Shown here: piece after piece, positions 1 to 6,417 of the stretch
How positions within the stretch are numbered: the first letter of the stretch is position 1
How the letters are laid out: each line of letters starts with the position of its first letter
Assembly (NCBI GenBank): GCA_045536135.1
Contig: JAZSNA010000006.1
Coordinates: 1 to 48,688 of the forward strand
Source of the DNA: JAZSNA01 sp045536135
Lineage (GTDB): Bacteria > Pseudomonadota > Alphaproteobacteria > CAAHEQ01 > UBA3637
DNA length: 48,688 bases
Reading direction: 5' to 3'
Translations under genes and position numbers: made by a program
Notes under the pieces: model-generated
Database searches by the model: none
What the model saw: the letters and a program-made list of their open reading frames with translations, nothing else
Told to the model about the DNA's origin: nothing

Positions 1-321
1 GATTTTATACTCCTCTTTACCCTGTTCCTGGCAATCTTTAAAAGGTCCGGGCGGTACTGTCGTTATCGGCGGTGGTACTGTCGTTATCGGCGGATTTAGA
101 CTAACACAAACCCCATTCTCGCAAGTTTCATCTTCTTTACAACAAGTTCCGATTTTCGGATTATCAACGCTGGGACAGAAAGTTTCCGCCGGATTGCGAT
201 CGGCACAACTGAATAAACCGTTTTCATCACATCCCCAATCCTTGCACCGACAATCCAAGACTTCTTCGGCATACGAAGATAGAGATATCATAAAACTTAA
301 CAATACCCAAATCCGACGCAT
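1..321 (-). CDS. Cys-rich secreted protein, 3' end beyond window
   Basis: Reads from an ATG at 321 (complement) leftwards off the window edge, so only the first 107 codons are visible. A strong Shine-Dalgarno (GGAGGAAG) lies just upstream. Residues 1-18 form a signal peptide ending SLSSYA, so the product is exported. The mature part has ten cysteines (24, 26, 31, 39, 49, 60, 61, 67, 72, 97), including a CC pair, which suggests disulfide-bonded or metal-binding small modules. Residues 76-93 are a Pro/Thr linker with the unit PPITTVP twice, encoded by a near-perfect 21-bp tandem repeat. A further domain with Cys97 begins before the edge. I recognise no family; the architecture (signal, Cys-rich module, Pro/Thr linker, next module) resembles surface or envelope proteins in general. 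No downstream context is visible. Confidence 0.75.
   Translation of the reverse strand, partial: MRRIWVLLSFMISLSSYAEEVLDCRCKDWGCDENGLFSCADRNPAETFCPSVDNPKIGTCCKEDETCENGVCVSLNPPITTVPPPITTVPPGPFKDCQEQGKEEYKI
53..93. repeat. 21-bp tandem repeat, two copies
   Basis: A 20-bp identical unit occurs at 53-72 and 74-93 (period 21 bp, GGTACTGTCGTTATCGGCGG). In the minus-strand gene it encodes the repeated PPITTVP linker, so copy number can change without a frameshift. Confidence 0.85.
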
Positions 322-536
322 ATAACTTCCTCCATGATGTTTTTTAATACCTCACATTATAAATGGTTATATTTATTTCGCAAGTCTTTTTTTCACTATT
401 TAGATATTTTTTCTTTTATTTCAAAAACATTATAGGATATCATCTAAATAAAAAAAATACCTATTAGACGATAAATTTTCTTTTATCAATCCTTCCTGTT
501 TAAATACCAATAATCAGAATAATAATTCTCACTAAT
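322..536. other. AT-rich intergenic stretch
   Basis: I see no gene here. It should hold the promoter of the Cys-rich gene: a minus-strand TATAAT lies around 430-435, but no convincing -35 box is 16-18 bp before it. Confidence 0.4.
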
Positions 537-931
537 TTAAAAAATCAATTTTAAAGGAAAATAATATTCTCTTTCAACTTTAACCCCAAGGATATGAAAC
601 CTTTCCTTACGCATTAACTCTTTATTAAGTTTATTCTTGCCAAAATAATTCGAATGATAAAAAAAAGAATTCCGATGGGAATAGTAATAGCAAAAGCCCC
701 TAATACAACCTTTACCCCAACGGGTATAAGTAAGTGAAGAATAAATAAGGGAGAAAACATAATAAGCCCAGCCAAACACAACTGGCGAAGAAAAAAGAAA
801 ACACGAAGATGAGAAAAGGCCCAATAACGGATAAAACTTTCAACATCCTGTTGTTCTTCCGAGTTTAACTCCCGTTGTTCTTCCGAATTTTTAAATATTT
901 TTATTCCCTTTATCAGGTATTTTTCTTTTAA
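537..931 (-). pseudogene. Decayed small membrane-protein gene
   Basis: On the minus strand one frame from about 931 to the TAA at 614-616 reads like a real protein: a charged N-terminal part with the duplicated unit NSEEQREL/NSEEQQDV (24-bp direct repeat at 850-889), then two hydrophobic segments (around VFFFLRQLCLAGLIMFSPLF and VVLGAFAITIPIGILFFIIR). It has no ATG, GTG or TTG start before the hydrophobic part. Just before its stop the next frame continues sensibly (NKLNKELMRKERFHILG) to a TAA at 537-539, as if one base had been lost or gained. The ATG of that second frame overlaps the stop (TAATG), so a 25-codon coupled ORF is the alternative. A 95-codon TTG-started frame through the whole stretch gives an implausible Ser/Phe/Tyr-rich protein. 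I read this as a gene decayed by start loss plus a frameshift, lying directly downstream of tRNA-Lys. Confidence 0.45.
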
Positions 932-955
932 AAGTATAATAGTGGTTGTATGAAC

Positions 956-1031
<76 letters not shown>

Positions 1032-1089
1032 TTTTCTCTTATATCATCTTATACTAAATTTTTTTTATAATTGCAAGAACTTTTTTTCA

Positions 1090-1803
1090 TCAATATATAT
1101 GATAACGTTTTTTTCCGTTAGATCTTTTTATTGCTTTATCATTATGATGACAAACTTTTTTAGGAGATTTCTTGGGATTTTGAACCTCAAAGCATAAAAC
1201 AATCCGTTTTTTCCAATCACCTTTAAAATCTTTTATAAATTCATATTCACCATCCAAAGAAATTCTATTTTGAAAAATATCGTCATGAGCATATCGTTGA
1301 CCGGCTTTTAAAAGACTAACACCAATATCCCGTCCGATTAAAGCCCGCTCATCTGCCTTTCCATTATAATAACCATATGAAAATAAAGTAGCAAAACTTT
1401 CATGACCTCGAACATGGCAAAACTGAACAGACAAATTTGGATTTTCTTTAAATATTTTACAAATTTCACTTAAAACTTCAGCCTGAATTGTTTTTTTTAT
1501 TCGATAAGGTTTATATAACATCCGATGTATTAAGACTAAGGCATCCTTTGAATCGGTATAAAGATAACCCTTTTCCTTATAATCCTTAGGTATCTGAGAA
1601 AGTGCAAAGTGGATAGCCAAAAGTTCCCCAGTCTGTGAAGAACCATCCTTAACATAACGATGAGTATATTTAACAAACTCATCCAATTCTTTATCGGGAG
1701 AAAAAGAACTGTCAATAGTTTGAGTAAATGGAGATACAAAAACACACCCTATTCCAGCTGTTTGTGTCCGATCGTCAATTGATGTATCTGTATAAATTTC
1801 CAT
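1090..1803 (-). CDS. Ribonuclease HI-like protein with C-terminal extension
   Basis: A 237-residue RNase H-fold protein. The catalytic acidic set is visible: D6 in YTDTS, E60 in TGELLAI, D84 in YTDSKDA and D151 in NGKADERA, with the flexible-loop histidine H134 in CHVRGH. These match the order D-E-D-H-D of RNase HI, which cleaves RNA in RNA:DNA hybrids. The RNase H core ends near residue 160. About 75 further residues form a basic tail (KKSPKK, KRSNGKKR), which could bind nucleic acid and is not part of the usual 150-residue enzyme. The best promoter of this stretch (TTGATT-17-TATAAT) sits directly upstream. An AGGGGA Shine-Dalgarno lies 10-12 nt before the ATG, a rather wide spacing. It is probably cytoplasmic and monocistronic. 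Whether it is the main housekeeping RNase HI or a paralogue cannot be decided here. Confidence 0.85.
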   Translation of the reverse strand: MEIYTDTSIDDRTQTAGIGCVFVSPFTQTIDSSFSPDKELDEFVKYTHRYVKDGSSQTGELLAIHFALSQIPKDYKEKGYLYTDSKDALVLIHRMLYKPYRIKKTIQAEVLSEICKIFKENPNLSVQFCHVRGHESFATLFSYGYYNGKADERALIGRDIGVSLLKAGQRYAHDDIFQNRISLDGEYEFIKDFKGDWKKRIVLCFEVQNPKKSPKKVCHHNDKAIKRSNGKKRYHIY

Positions 1804-1834
1804 CCGTCCGTTTTCCCCTTTAAAACAGACCGCT

Positions 1835-1863
1835 ATTATACCTTATTTTCAACAAAAAATCAA
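1835..1863 (-). promoter_or_regulatory. Promoter of the RNase H gene
   Basis: Minus-strand -35 TTGATT (1858-1863) and -10 TATAAT (1835-1840) are separated by 17 bp, about 30 bp before the start codon. Confidence 0.75.
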
Positions 1864-1866
1864 TAC

Positions 1867-2193
1867 TTATGTTGATACTGACAACATCATTTTTTTATAT
1901 TCATCGCCCCACTTTAAAAAAGCTTCAATAATTGGGCGTAATCTTTCCCCCAAATCAGTTAAACGATATTCAACCCGAGGCGGAATTTGTGCATAAACCT
2001 TTCGAATAACAATCCCCTTTTTTTCCAATAAGCGTAAATTTGATGTTAACACTTTTTGTGTAATATCCCCCAAAGAAGCCTTTAACTCGCCAAACCGTTT
2101 TGTGCCCTCAGCCAAGGCATTTATAATCTCGATTCGGCGACGTTCCCCGAATAAGTCCGTTGCCAAATCAATCATTGAAATTTTTTTTATCAT
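1867..2193 (-). CDS. HxlR-type winged-helix transcriptional regulator
   Basis: A 108-residue regulator with one winged-helix domain typical of the HxlR group: an N-terminal helix, then the HTH region (RFGELKASLGDITQKVLTSN), the wing (VIRKVYAQIPPRVEYRLTDLG), and a C-terminal helix (LRPIIEAFLKWGDEYKK) that dimerises in this family. I chose the ATG at 2193 because AGGAGG lies 6-7 nt before it; the frame stays open 11 codons further upstream (to 2226) without such a site. The classic N-terminal cysteine of redox-sensing members is absent after this start. The gene is divergent from the FadL-like channel gene, and two ACTTT/AAAGT dyads lie between them, so it probably controls that gene, itself, or both. 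The ligand is unknown. Confidence 0.88.
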   Translation of the reverse strand: MIKKISMIDLATDLFGERRRIEIINALAEGTKRFGELKASLGDITQKVLTSNLRLLEKKGIVIRKVYAQIPPRVEYRLTDLGERLRPIIEAFLKWGDEYKKMMLSVST

Positions 2194-2250
2194 TTTCAAC
2201 CTCCTGTCAAAAGGGCAAAAAAGCAAAATAGTTTCCGCAAGGATACTATC

Positions 2251-2280
2251 GCACTTTAAAGTGCCTACTTTTCAAAGTTA
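2251..2280. promoter_or_regulatory. Twin dyad operator between regulator and channel genes
   Basis: Two inverted repeats with identical arms ACTTT/AAAGT lie side by side: a perfect 14-bp palindrome GCACTTTAAAGTGC (2251-2264) and ACTTT-TC-AAAGT (2267-2278). Their centres are 15 bp apart. The second covers the putative -35 of the channel gene, an arrangement suited to repression by the divergent HxlR-type protein (inference). Confidence 0.65.
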
Positions 2281-2297
2281 GCACAAATTGTTATCAT
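2269..2297 (+). promoter_or_regulatory. Putative promoter of the FadL-like gene
   Basis: -35 TTTTCA (2269-2274), 17-bp spacer, -10 TATCAT (2292-2297). Both boxes deviate from consensus. The -35 lies inside the second dyad. Confidence 0.5.
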
Positions 2298-2324
2298 GTG
2301 CAAGCAAAAAAGAAAGGATTTTTT

Positions 2325-3584
2325 ATGAAAAAATTAAATACACTTTATACAGGCCTTTTTGTTTTGGCATCCGTCGCCTCTGTTCAAGCCGGTGGATACC
2401 AATTAAATGAATATTCTGCTACTGGTTTAGGACGAGCTTTCGCCGGTGCGGGTATTGTTGGGGACGATTATTCCGCTATCGCTTTTAATCCGGCCGGAAT
2501 GACTTTAAAAGGTACCGGTGGTCAAGTTGGAATGACAACCGTTCAATTACATGGAAATATTACCGGACATTTGGTCAAAAACAGCGACAGTTCCGTTATC
2601 AACGGACCGGAAGCAAAAATGAATTTATTTAAAACCTTACCGTCATTCTTTGCTCAACACAAAATTAACGAAAAATGGTTTGCCGGTTTTGGTGTTTATA
2701 CACCATTTGGATTAGCCACAAAATACGATTATAAATGGTTTGGAGCCACACATGGAACAACAACCGAATTGGAAGTTCTTGATTTAGCTCCAGCAGTTGC
2801 CTATCGCCCGATTAAACAATTAAGTATTGGTGCTTCTTTGATTTTCAGATATGTTCACGGTAATTTAATCAACGAATTACCAATGAACTATATTTTAACC
2901 GGAATGCACGGTTCCTCCAATCAAATGGATTTGGATGGATGGGATACAGCATATAATTTCGGCATCATGTATGAACCGACCCAAACAACTCGTTTTGGTG
3001 TATCATACAGACGCAGTTGGCCACATACGGTTAAAGGCAAAAACAGAATTAAAGGGGCAATCGGCCCATTGTCAGTATTAAACAATTCATGGGAAGCCAG
3101 ATCTCGGATGCAATTACCGGATCAACTCACCCTTTCGGCTTTCCACAAATTAAATGACAAAGTCGGTTTGTCTGCAACAGCCAAATGGACACGGTGGAGT
3201 GTTTTTGACGATTTCATCTTATACTCTGACGTGAATGGCGGAACAACAAGCGTTATTCCTGAAAAATGGGAAAATGTTTGGTCATATTCTCTTGGTTTAG
3301 ATTACTACTTTAATAAAAATTGGACGTTCCGTGTCGGAACATCCTATGACCCGACACCGGTTTCAACAGCGAAATACAGAACGGCACGTATTCCGGACAA
3401 TGATCGCTTTTGGCTGACGGCGGGTGCGTCTTATACATTGGACAAAATAACGGTAGATGTCGGTTATTCTCACTTGTTCATGAAAACAGGAATGATTGAT
3501 AATAATGACGGATACACCACACTTAAAGGAAAAGTCAAAAGCTATTCCAATATGTTTGGATTACAAGTTCAATATGATTTCTAA
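2325..3584 (+). CDS. FadL/OmpP1-family outer-membrane channel
   Basis: A 419-residue outer-membrane protein. A signal peptide (MKKLNTLYTGLFVLASVASVQA) is followed by the family's N-terminal hatch signature: GGYQLNEYSATGLGRAFAGA and then NPAGM (in YSAIAFNPAGMTLKG). The rest alternates as beta strands and ends in an aromatic residue (VQYDF), the usual signal for outer-membrane insertion by the Bam complex. Family members let long-chain fatty acids or other hydrophobic compounds diffuse across the outer membrane. The ATG at 2325 is chosen because AAAGGA stands 6 nt before it and the signal peptide starts there; an in-frame GTG nine codons earlier lacks both. A terminator follows at once, so the gene is monocistronic. 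It is divergent from the HxlR-type regulator and likely under its control. The substrate cannot be read from sequence. Confidence 0.9.
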   Translation: MKKLNTLYTGLFVLASVASVQAGGYQLNEYSATGLGRAFAGAGIVGDDYSAIAFNPAGMTLKGTGGQVGMTTVQLHGNITGHLVKNSDSSVINGPEAKMNLFKTLPSFFAQHKINEKWFAGFGVYTPFGLATKYDYKWFGATHGTTTELEVLDLAPAVAYRPIKQLSIGASLIFRYVHGNLINELPMNYILTGMHGSSNQMDLDGWDTAYNFGIMYEPTQTTRFGVSYRRSWPHTVKGKNRIKGAIGPLSVLNNSWEARSRMQLPDQLTLSAFHKLNDKVGLSATAKWTRWSVFDDFILYSDVNGGTTSVIPEKWENVWSYSLGLDYYFNKNWTFRVGTSYDPTPVSTAKYRTARIPDNDRFWLTAGASYTLDKITVDVGYSHLFMKTGMIDNNDGYTTLKGKVKSYSNMFGLQVQYDF

Positions 3585-3603
3585 TCTTACTCTGAAAAAA
3601 TAT

Positions 3604-3630
3604 AAATCCCCTGCTTTTTGCAGGGGATTT
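3604..3630. terminator. Intrinsic terminator, bidirectional
   Basis: An 11-bp stem AAATCCCCTGC/GCAGGGGATTT with a T5 loop is followed by T-rich sequence on the plus strand and, on the minus strand, by the complement of an A-run. It can end both the FadL-like gene and the merR-type gene. Confidence 0.92.
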
Positions 3631-3650
3631 TTTAATTAAAATAAAAAAAA

Positions 3651-3977
3651 TTAAACATAATCTTCCAAAAAATTTTTTACACTTTCCATTTCCTTGACAA
3701 ACTTTTCCAATCCCTCATCTTTTGGAACAGACACCATCTTTGAAGAGCCTTCTTTCAAAACCTTTTTAACCCCCTCAATCGTATAACGTTGGGAATATAA
3801 ATAATAGTGAATTGTCTTTAATAATTCGACATCCTCCACACGATATTGACGACGTCCGCCAATTGACTTAATCGGATGAAGTTGCGGAAACTGAGTTTCC
3901 CAATACCGAAGAGCAGACGGTTGAACATCCAATAAAGATGCAACCTCTGCAATGGTTTGGTAAACTTTATCACTCAT
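3651..3977 (-). CDS. MerR-type DNA-binding protein downstream of ihfA
   Basis: A 108-residue protein with an N-terminal MerR-type winged helix: TIAEVASLLDVQPSALRYWE (helix-turn-helix), then GGRRQYRVEDVELL (wing) and YTIEGVKKVLKEG (helix after the wing). A short charged C-terminus (60 to 108) probably forms the dimer coiled coil. It has no cysteine cluster for metal sensing. The start codon overlaps the end of ihfA by 4 bp (ATGA), so the two are translationally coupled. An ihfA-merR pair of this kind is the usual order in alphaproteobacteria. The gene there is widely annotated only as MerR-family regulator, so its targets are unknown. Confidence 0.9.
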   Translation of the reverse strand: MSDKVYQTIAEVASLLDVQPSALRYWETQFPQLHPIKSIGGRRQYRVEDVELLKTIHYYLYSQRYTIEGVKKVLKEGSSKMVSVPKDEGLEKFVKEMESVKNFLEDYV

Positions 3978-4258
3978 CGATCAATTTCCTCTTTCAAATG
4001 ATTTGACGGGACAAATGAAATAACACGTCGAGGTTCAATCGCATGAAGAGTTCCGGTTTTGGGATTACGACCGACACGAGCATCTTTTGTATAAATCACA
4101 AAGGAGGCAAAATCTTTTATTTTAACCCGTTCTTCTTCTTTCATCGCTTCGACAATTTCTTCAAATACACAATCCACCAATCGAGCAGCCTCGGCATAAG
4201 AAATCCCAATCCGACGATAAACGGCTTCCACTAAATCAGCTTTTGTAGTTGTTGACAT
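3974..4258 (-). CDS. ihfA: Integration host factor subunit alpha
   Basis: A 94-residue member of the HU/IHF DNA-bending family. It starts TTTKADLVEAVYRRIGIS, has VKIKDFASFVIYTKDARVGR, and the beta-arm motif GRNPKTGTLHAIEPRRVISF, where the proline that intercalates into bent DNA lies in RNPKTG. The alpha rather than beta or HU assignment rests on the N-terminus (KADLVEAVYRRIG) and on the coupled merR neighbour. It should dimerise with IhfB (not in the window) to bend DNA at promoters, recombination sites and origins. The Shine-Dalgarno is AAGGAAGG, 5-6 nt upstream; a good promoter precedes it. Confidence 0.93.
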   Translation of the reverse strand: MSTTTKADLVEAVYRRIGISYAEAARLVDCVFEEIVEAMKEEERVKIKDFASFVIYTKDARVGRNPKTGTLHAIEPRRVISFVPSNHLKEEIDR

Positions 4259-4294
4259 CTTTCCTTCCTTTCTTTTTCTGTGTTATTTTAGTAA

Positions 4295-4323
4295 GTTATA
4301 TCATATCTGATTTTTAATGTAAA
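4295..4323 (-). promoter_or_regulatory. Promoter of ihfA-merR
   Basis: Minus-strand -35 TTTACA (4318-4323), 17-bp spacer, -10 TATAAC (4295-4300), about 37 bp before the ihfA start. Confidence 0.7.
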
Positions 4324-4363
4324 GATATTTTTATATTTTTTTTTACAAAGTTTTAAATTTTAC

Positions 4364-4392
4364 TTGACAGAGTAAAAAAAATAGGATACAAG
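4364..4392 (+). promoter_or_regulatory. Promoter of tRNA-His
   Basis: -35 TTGACA (4364-4369), 17-bp spacer, -10 TACAAG (4387-4392), ending 13 bp before the tRNA. The -35 is perfect and the -10 weak. Confidence 0.65.
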
Positions 4393-4405
4393 TCAATACT
4401 GTTAT

Positions 4406-4483
4406 GGCGGATGTAGCTCAGTTGGTTAGAGCGTCGGTTTGTGGTACCGAATGTCGAGAGTTCAAGTCCCTTCATCCGCCCCA
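4406..4483 (+). tRNA. tRNA-His (anticodon GTG)
   Basis: Cloverleaf with the extra G-1 (4406) opposite C73, the identity mark of tRNA-His. Acceptor GCGGATG/CATCCGC, D-arm GCTC-AGTTGGTTAGA-GAGC type, anticodon stem TCGGT/ACCGA around TTGTGGT (anticodon GTG), T-loop TTCAAGT, CCA encoded (4481-4483). The T-stem has one A-C mismatch (GAGAG against CCCTT). GTG-anticodon tRNAs carry queuosine where that pathway exists, which links to queA in this window. Confidence 0.96.
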
Positions 4484-4489
4484 TTAAAA

Positions 4490-4513
4490 AAAGCTCCCGT
4501 TAAAGGGAGCTTT
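4490..4513. terminator. Intrinsic terminator after tRNA-His and bamE
   Basis: Nine-bp stem AAAGCTCCC/GGGAGCTTT with a short GTTAAA loop, 6 nt after tRNA-His on the plus strand and 18 nt after the bamE-like gene on the minus strand. It can serve both. Confidence 0.88.
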
Positions 4514-4531
4514 CTTTGTATTTTATTCCCT

Positions 4532-4960
4532 TTATTGACCAATCGCTGACGGATTTCCGGCGAAACGACCAAAATTCCCAATTAATTCATCAATAATACC
4601 CAAATCTTTTCCTTTGGCTTGCGTTTCAGCATCATCAAAATCGATTGAAACAGCATCTGATAAAGTATATCTCTTTATACCGCTCACCTGTTCTCCATCA
4701 AAAGAAATAACCAATATATCCCGACTGATTTCTTTTTGCGATAAAAATGCCCGTGTCTGATATTGAGATTGCATATATATCCAAGATTCTTTTTCAAACA
4801 AAGTCTTTCCGGCCGGAGAACCCAAAAGTTCATATACTTCATTCTTATTCATTCTTTTCTTGATCAACGCAATTGACGAATCAGAAGGCATATCACCGAC
4901 ATTACGAACCGGCAAAGAACAAGCTGTCAATAAAAACAATAAAAATAAAATCTTTTTCAT
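4532..4960 (-). CDS. bamE: BamE/SmpA-OmlA family outer-membrane lipoprotein
   Basis: A 142-residue lipoprotein. The signal peptide MKKILFLLFLLTAC ends in a lipobox (LTAC) with lipidated Cys14. The following region has the SmpA/OmlA pattern: MNKNEVYELLGSPAGKTLFE, then ESWIYMQSQYQTRAF and beta strands ILVISFDGEQVSGIKRY. In this family the domain forms part of the beta-barrel assembly (BAM) complex on the periplasmic face of the outer membrane. The C-terminal 40 residues (DDAETQAKGKDLGIIDELIGNFGRF) resemble those of alphaproteobacterial OmlA. Its ATG overlaps the divK stop by 4 bp (ATGA), so the genes are coupled. A general BamE-like lipoprotein of other function is the alternative. Confidence 0.85.
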   Translation of the reverse strand: MKKILFLLFLLTACSLPVRNVGDMPSDSSIALIKKRMNKNEVYELLGSPAGKTLFEKESWIYMQSQYQTRAFLSQKEISRDILVISFDGEQVSGIKRYTLSDAVSIDFDDAETQAKGKDLGIIDELIGNFGRFAGNPSAIGQ

Positions 4961-5322
4961 TTCGCTAAATATTTTTTAACGGTTTCCAAAAAATACGGAA
5001 CGGAAATCGGCTTTGAAATATATGCATTACAACCCTTTTCCAACATCATTTTTTCATCCCCTTTCATTGCAAAAGCTGTTATCGCAATAATGGGAATAGA
5101 TGATATAATCGGATTTTGACGAATCTTTTCAGTAATTTCAAGACCGGATATTACCGGCAATTGAATATCCATTAAAATCAAATCCGGACGAATATCCATA
5201 ACCATATCAAAGGCCTTTATACCCTCGAAACATTGAAAAACTTCATAATTTTGAGCCTGTAATAAATCAACAAACAGACGCATATTCATCGGGTTATCTT
5301 CAACAATTAAAATTTTTGACAT
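4957..5322 (-). CDS. divK: DivK single-domain response regulator
   Basis: A receiver domain with no output domain, about 121 residues. Acidic pocket VEDN near the N-terminus; phosphoacceptor Asp in LILMDIQLP (residue 52 from this start); conserved Thr in AITAFAMKGDE; conserved Lys in YISKPIS. The run of RPDLILMDIQLPVISGLEIT, the AFAMKGDE loop and SKPISVPYFLETVKKYL are the hallmarks of alphaproteobacterial DivK, which relays between PleC/DivJ kinases and DivL-CckA to control CtrA activity and polarity. Two adjacent ATGs are possible; the second (5322) has better spacing from AAGAAAGG. It is coupled to the bamE-like gene. No histidine kinase is in the window. Confidence 0.93.
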   Translation of the reverse strand: MSKILIVEDNPMNMRLFVDLLQAQNYEVFQCFEGIKAFDMVMDIRPDLILMDIQLPVISGLEITEKIRQNPIISSIPIIAITAFAMKGDEKMMLEKGCNAYISKPISVPYFLETVKKYLAK

Positions 5323-5347
5323 CATAAACCTTTCTTGGATTTATATA

Positions 5348-5375
5348 AATATAATATACTTATATCTATTTTCAA
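5348..5375 (-). promoter_or_regulatory. Putative promoter of divK-bamE
   Basis: Minus-strand -35 TTGAAA (5370-5375), 16-bp spacer, -10 TATATT (5348-5353). The -35 lies next to the palindrome TCAAGCTTGA (5372-5381). Confidence 0.5.
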
Positions 5376-5422
5376 GCTTGATTATATTTTTTTTAAAAAT
5401 CATGTCAAGAATTATTTAAAAC

Positions 5423-5451
5423 TTGATAAAAAATTTTTTTTTATTTATAAT
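5423..5451 (+). promoter_or_regulatory. Promoter of metA-fabI
   Basis: -35 TTGATA (5423-5428), 17-bp spacer, -10 TATAAT (5446-5451). The expected mRNA start is only about 15 nt before the metA start codon, leaving no room for a riboswitch. Confidence 0.8.
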
Positions 5452-5472
5452 ACGAACACGAAAGGAAAAAGT

Positions 5473-6417
5473 ATGCCTGTTTTGATACAAAATAATTTAC
5501 CGGTTATTGAAAAACTTCAAAATGAAGGGCTTTTTGTTATGAAAAATTCACGAGCTCACCGTCAAAAAATACGCCCTTTGCAAATTATATTGGTTAATTT
5601 AATGCCATCAAAAGAGGCAACGGAGCTTCAATTTTTACGCCTGTTATCCAATAGTCCGCTTCAAATAGAAATATCACTGTTACGAATGGATACACATCAT
5701 TCCAAAACAACAGACGAAAACTATCTTAAAAAATTTTATACAACTTTAAAGAAAATCAAAAACAGACGTTTTGACGGAATGATTATTACCGGAGCTCCGG
5801 TTGAAACATTAAAATTTGAAGATGTGGATTATTGGAATGAGCTCTGTGAATTAATGGAATATTCCAAAAATAATGTTTTTTCGACAATGTATATTTGTTG
5901 GGGAGCTCAAGCCGGATTATATTATCATCACCACATCAACAAATACACCTTACCACATAAAAAATTCGGTCTTTTTGTCAACACAATTTCACAAAAAAAT
6001 AATTTGTTATTCAAAGGTATGAATAATCAGGTTTTTGTACCACATTCCAGACATACCTCTTGGCGAGTTAAAGAAATTATGGCAAATCCCGAATTAAAAA
6101 TCGGTCTTTTTTCAAAAGAAGCCGGTCCGTCTGTTATTACGGCATACAATAATCGTCAAATTTTTATATCAGGACATTTTGAATATGATATTGATACATT
6201 AGCCGGAGAATATTTCCGTGATTTAAAAAAGGGTTTGGATATTTCAATCCCAAAACATTATTTTAAAGATAATAATCCGCAAAAAGAAGTTATTTTTAAT
6301 TGGTCTTCTGATGCTAATCTGTTATTCACGAACTGGTTAAATTATGTTATATATCAAGATACACCATATGACTTAAACAAATTAACCTCCATAGAAAGGG
6401 ATAAAAATGACAAATAA
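5473..6417 (+). CDS. metAA: Homoserine O-acyltransferase MetA, predicted acetyl-CoA type
   Basis: A 314-residue enzyme of the MetA family, which activates the hydroxyl of L-homoserine as the first committed step of methionine synthesis. The ATG at 5473 follows AAAGGA; the protein begins MPVLIQNNLPVI as usual, so the open frame before it is not coding. Catalytic Cys142 is in YICWGAQAG, and His235 and Glu237 in GHFEYD, exactly at the family positions. Residue 111, in GAPVETL, is Glu. In this family Glu111 goes with acetyl-CoA and Gly111 with succinyl-CoA, so I predict an acetyltransferase. The end overlaps fabI by 11 bp. No SAM riboswitch is seen. Certainty is high for the family and moderate for the acyl donor. 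Confidence 0.95.
   Translation: MPVLIQNNLPVIEKLQNEGLFVMKNSRAHRQKIRPLQIILVNLMPSKEATELQFLRLLSNSPLQIEISLLRMDTHHSKTTDENYLKKFYTTLKKIKNRRFDGMIITGAPVETLKFEDVDYWNELCELMEYSKNNVFSTMYICWGAQAGLYYHHHINKYTLPHKKFGLFVNTISQKNNLLFKGMNNQVFVPHSRHTSWRVKEIMANPELKIGLFSKEAGPSVITAYNNRQIFISGHFEYDIDTLAGEYFRDLKKGLDISIPKHYFKDNNPQKEVIFNWSSDANLLFTNWLNYVIYQDTPYDLNKLTSIERDKNDK

Noticed and set aside
537..824. A 95-codon minus-strand ORF starting TTG
   Set aside because: Its protein is implausible (Ser, Phe and Tyr-rich), and another frame over most of the stretch reads as a normal membrane protein.
4043..4234. 63-codon ORF antisense to ihfA
   Set aside because: It is inside ihfA and has no ribosome-binding site.
5372..5426. 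TCAAGCTTGA palindrome and TCAAG/CTTGA inverted arms as operators
   Set aside because: The CTTGA halves coincide with the -35 boxes of the divK and metA promoters, so the repeats are largely explained by promoter consensus.
5326..5472. SAM-II riboswitch before metA, common in alphaproteobacteria
   Set aside because: The promoter places the mRNA start only about 15 nt before the start codon, and no GC-containing pseudoknot sequence is present.
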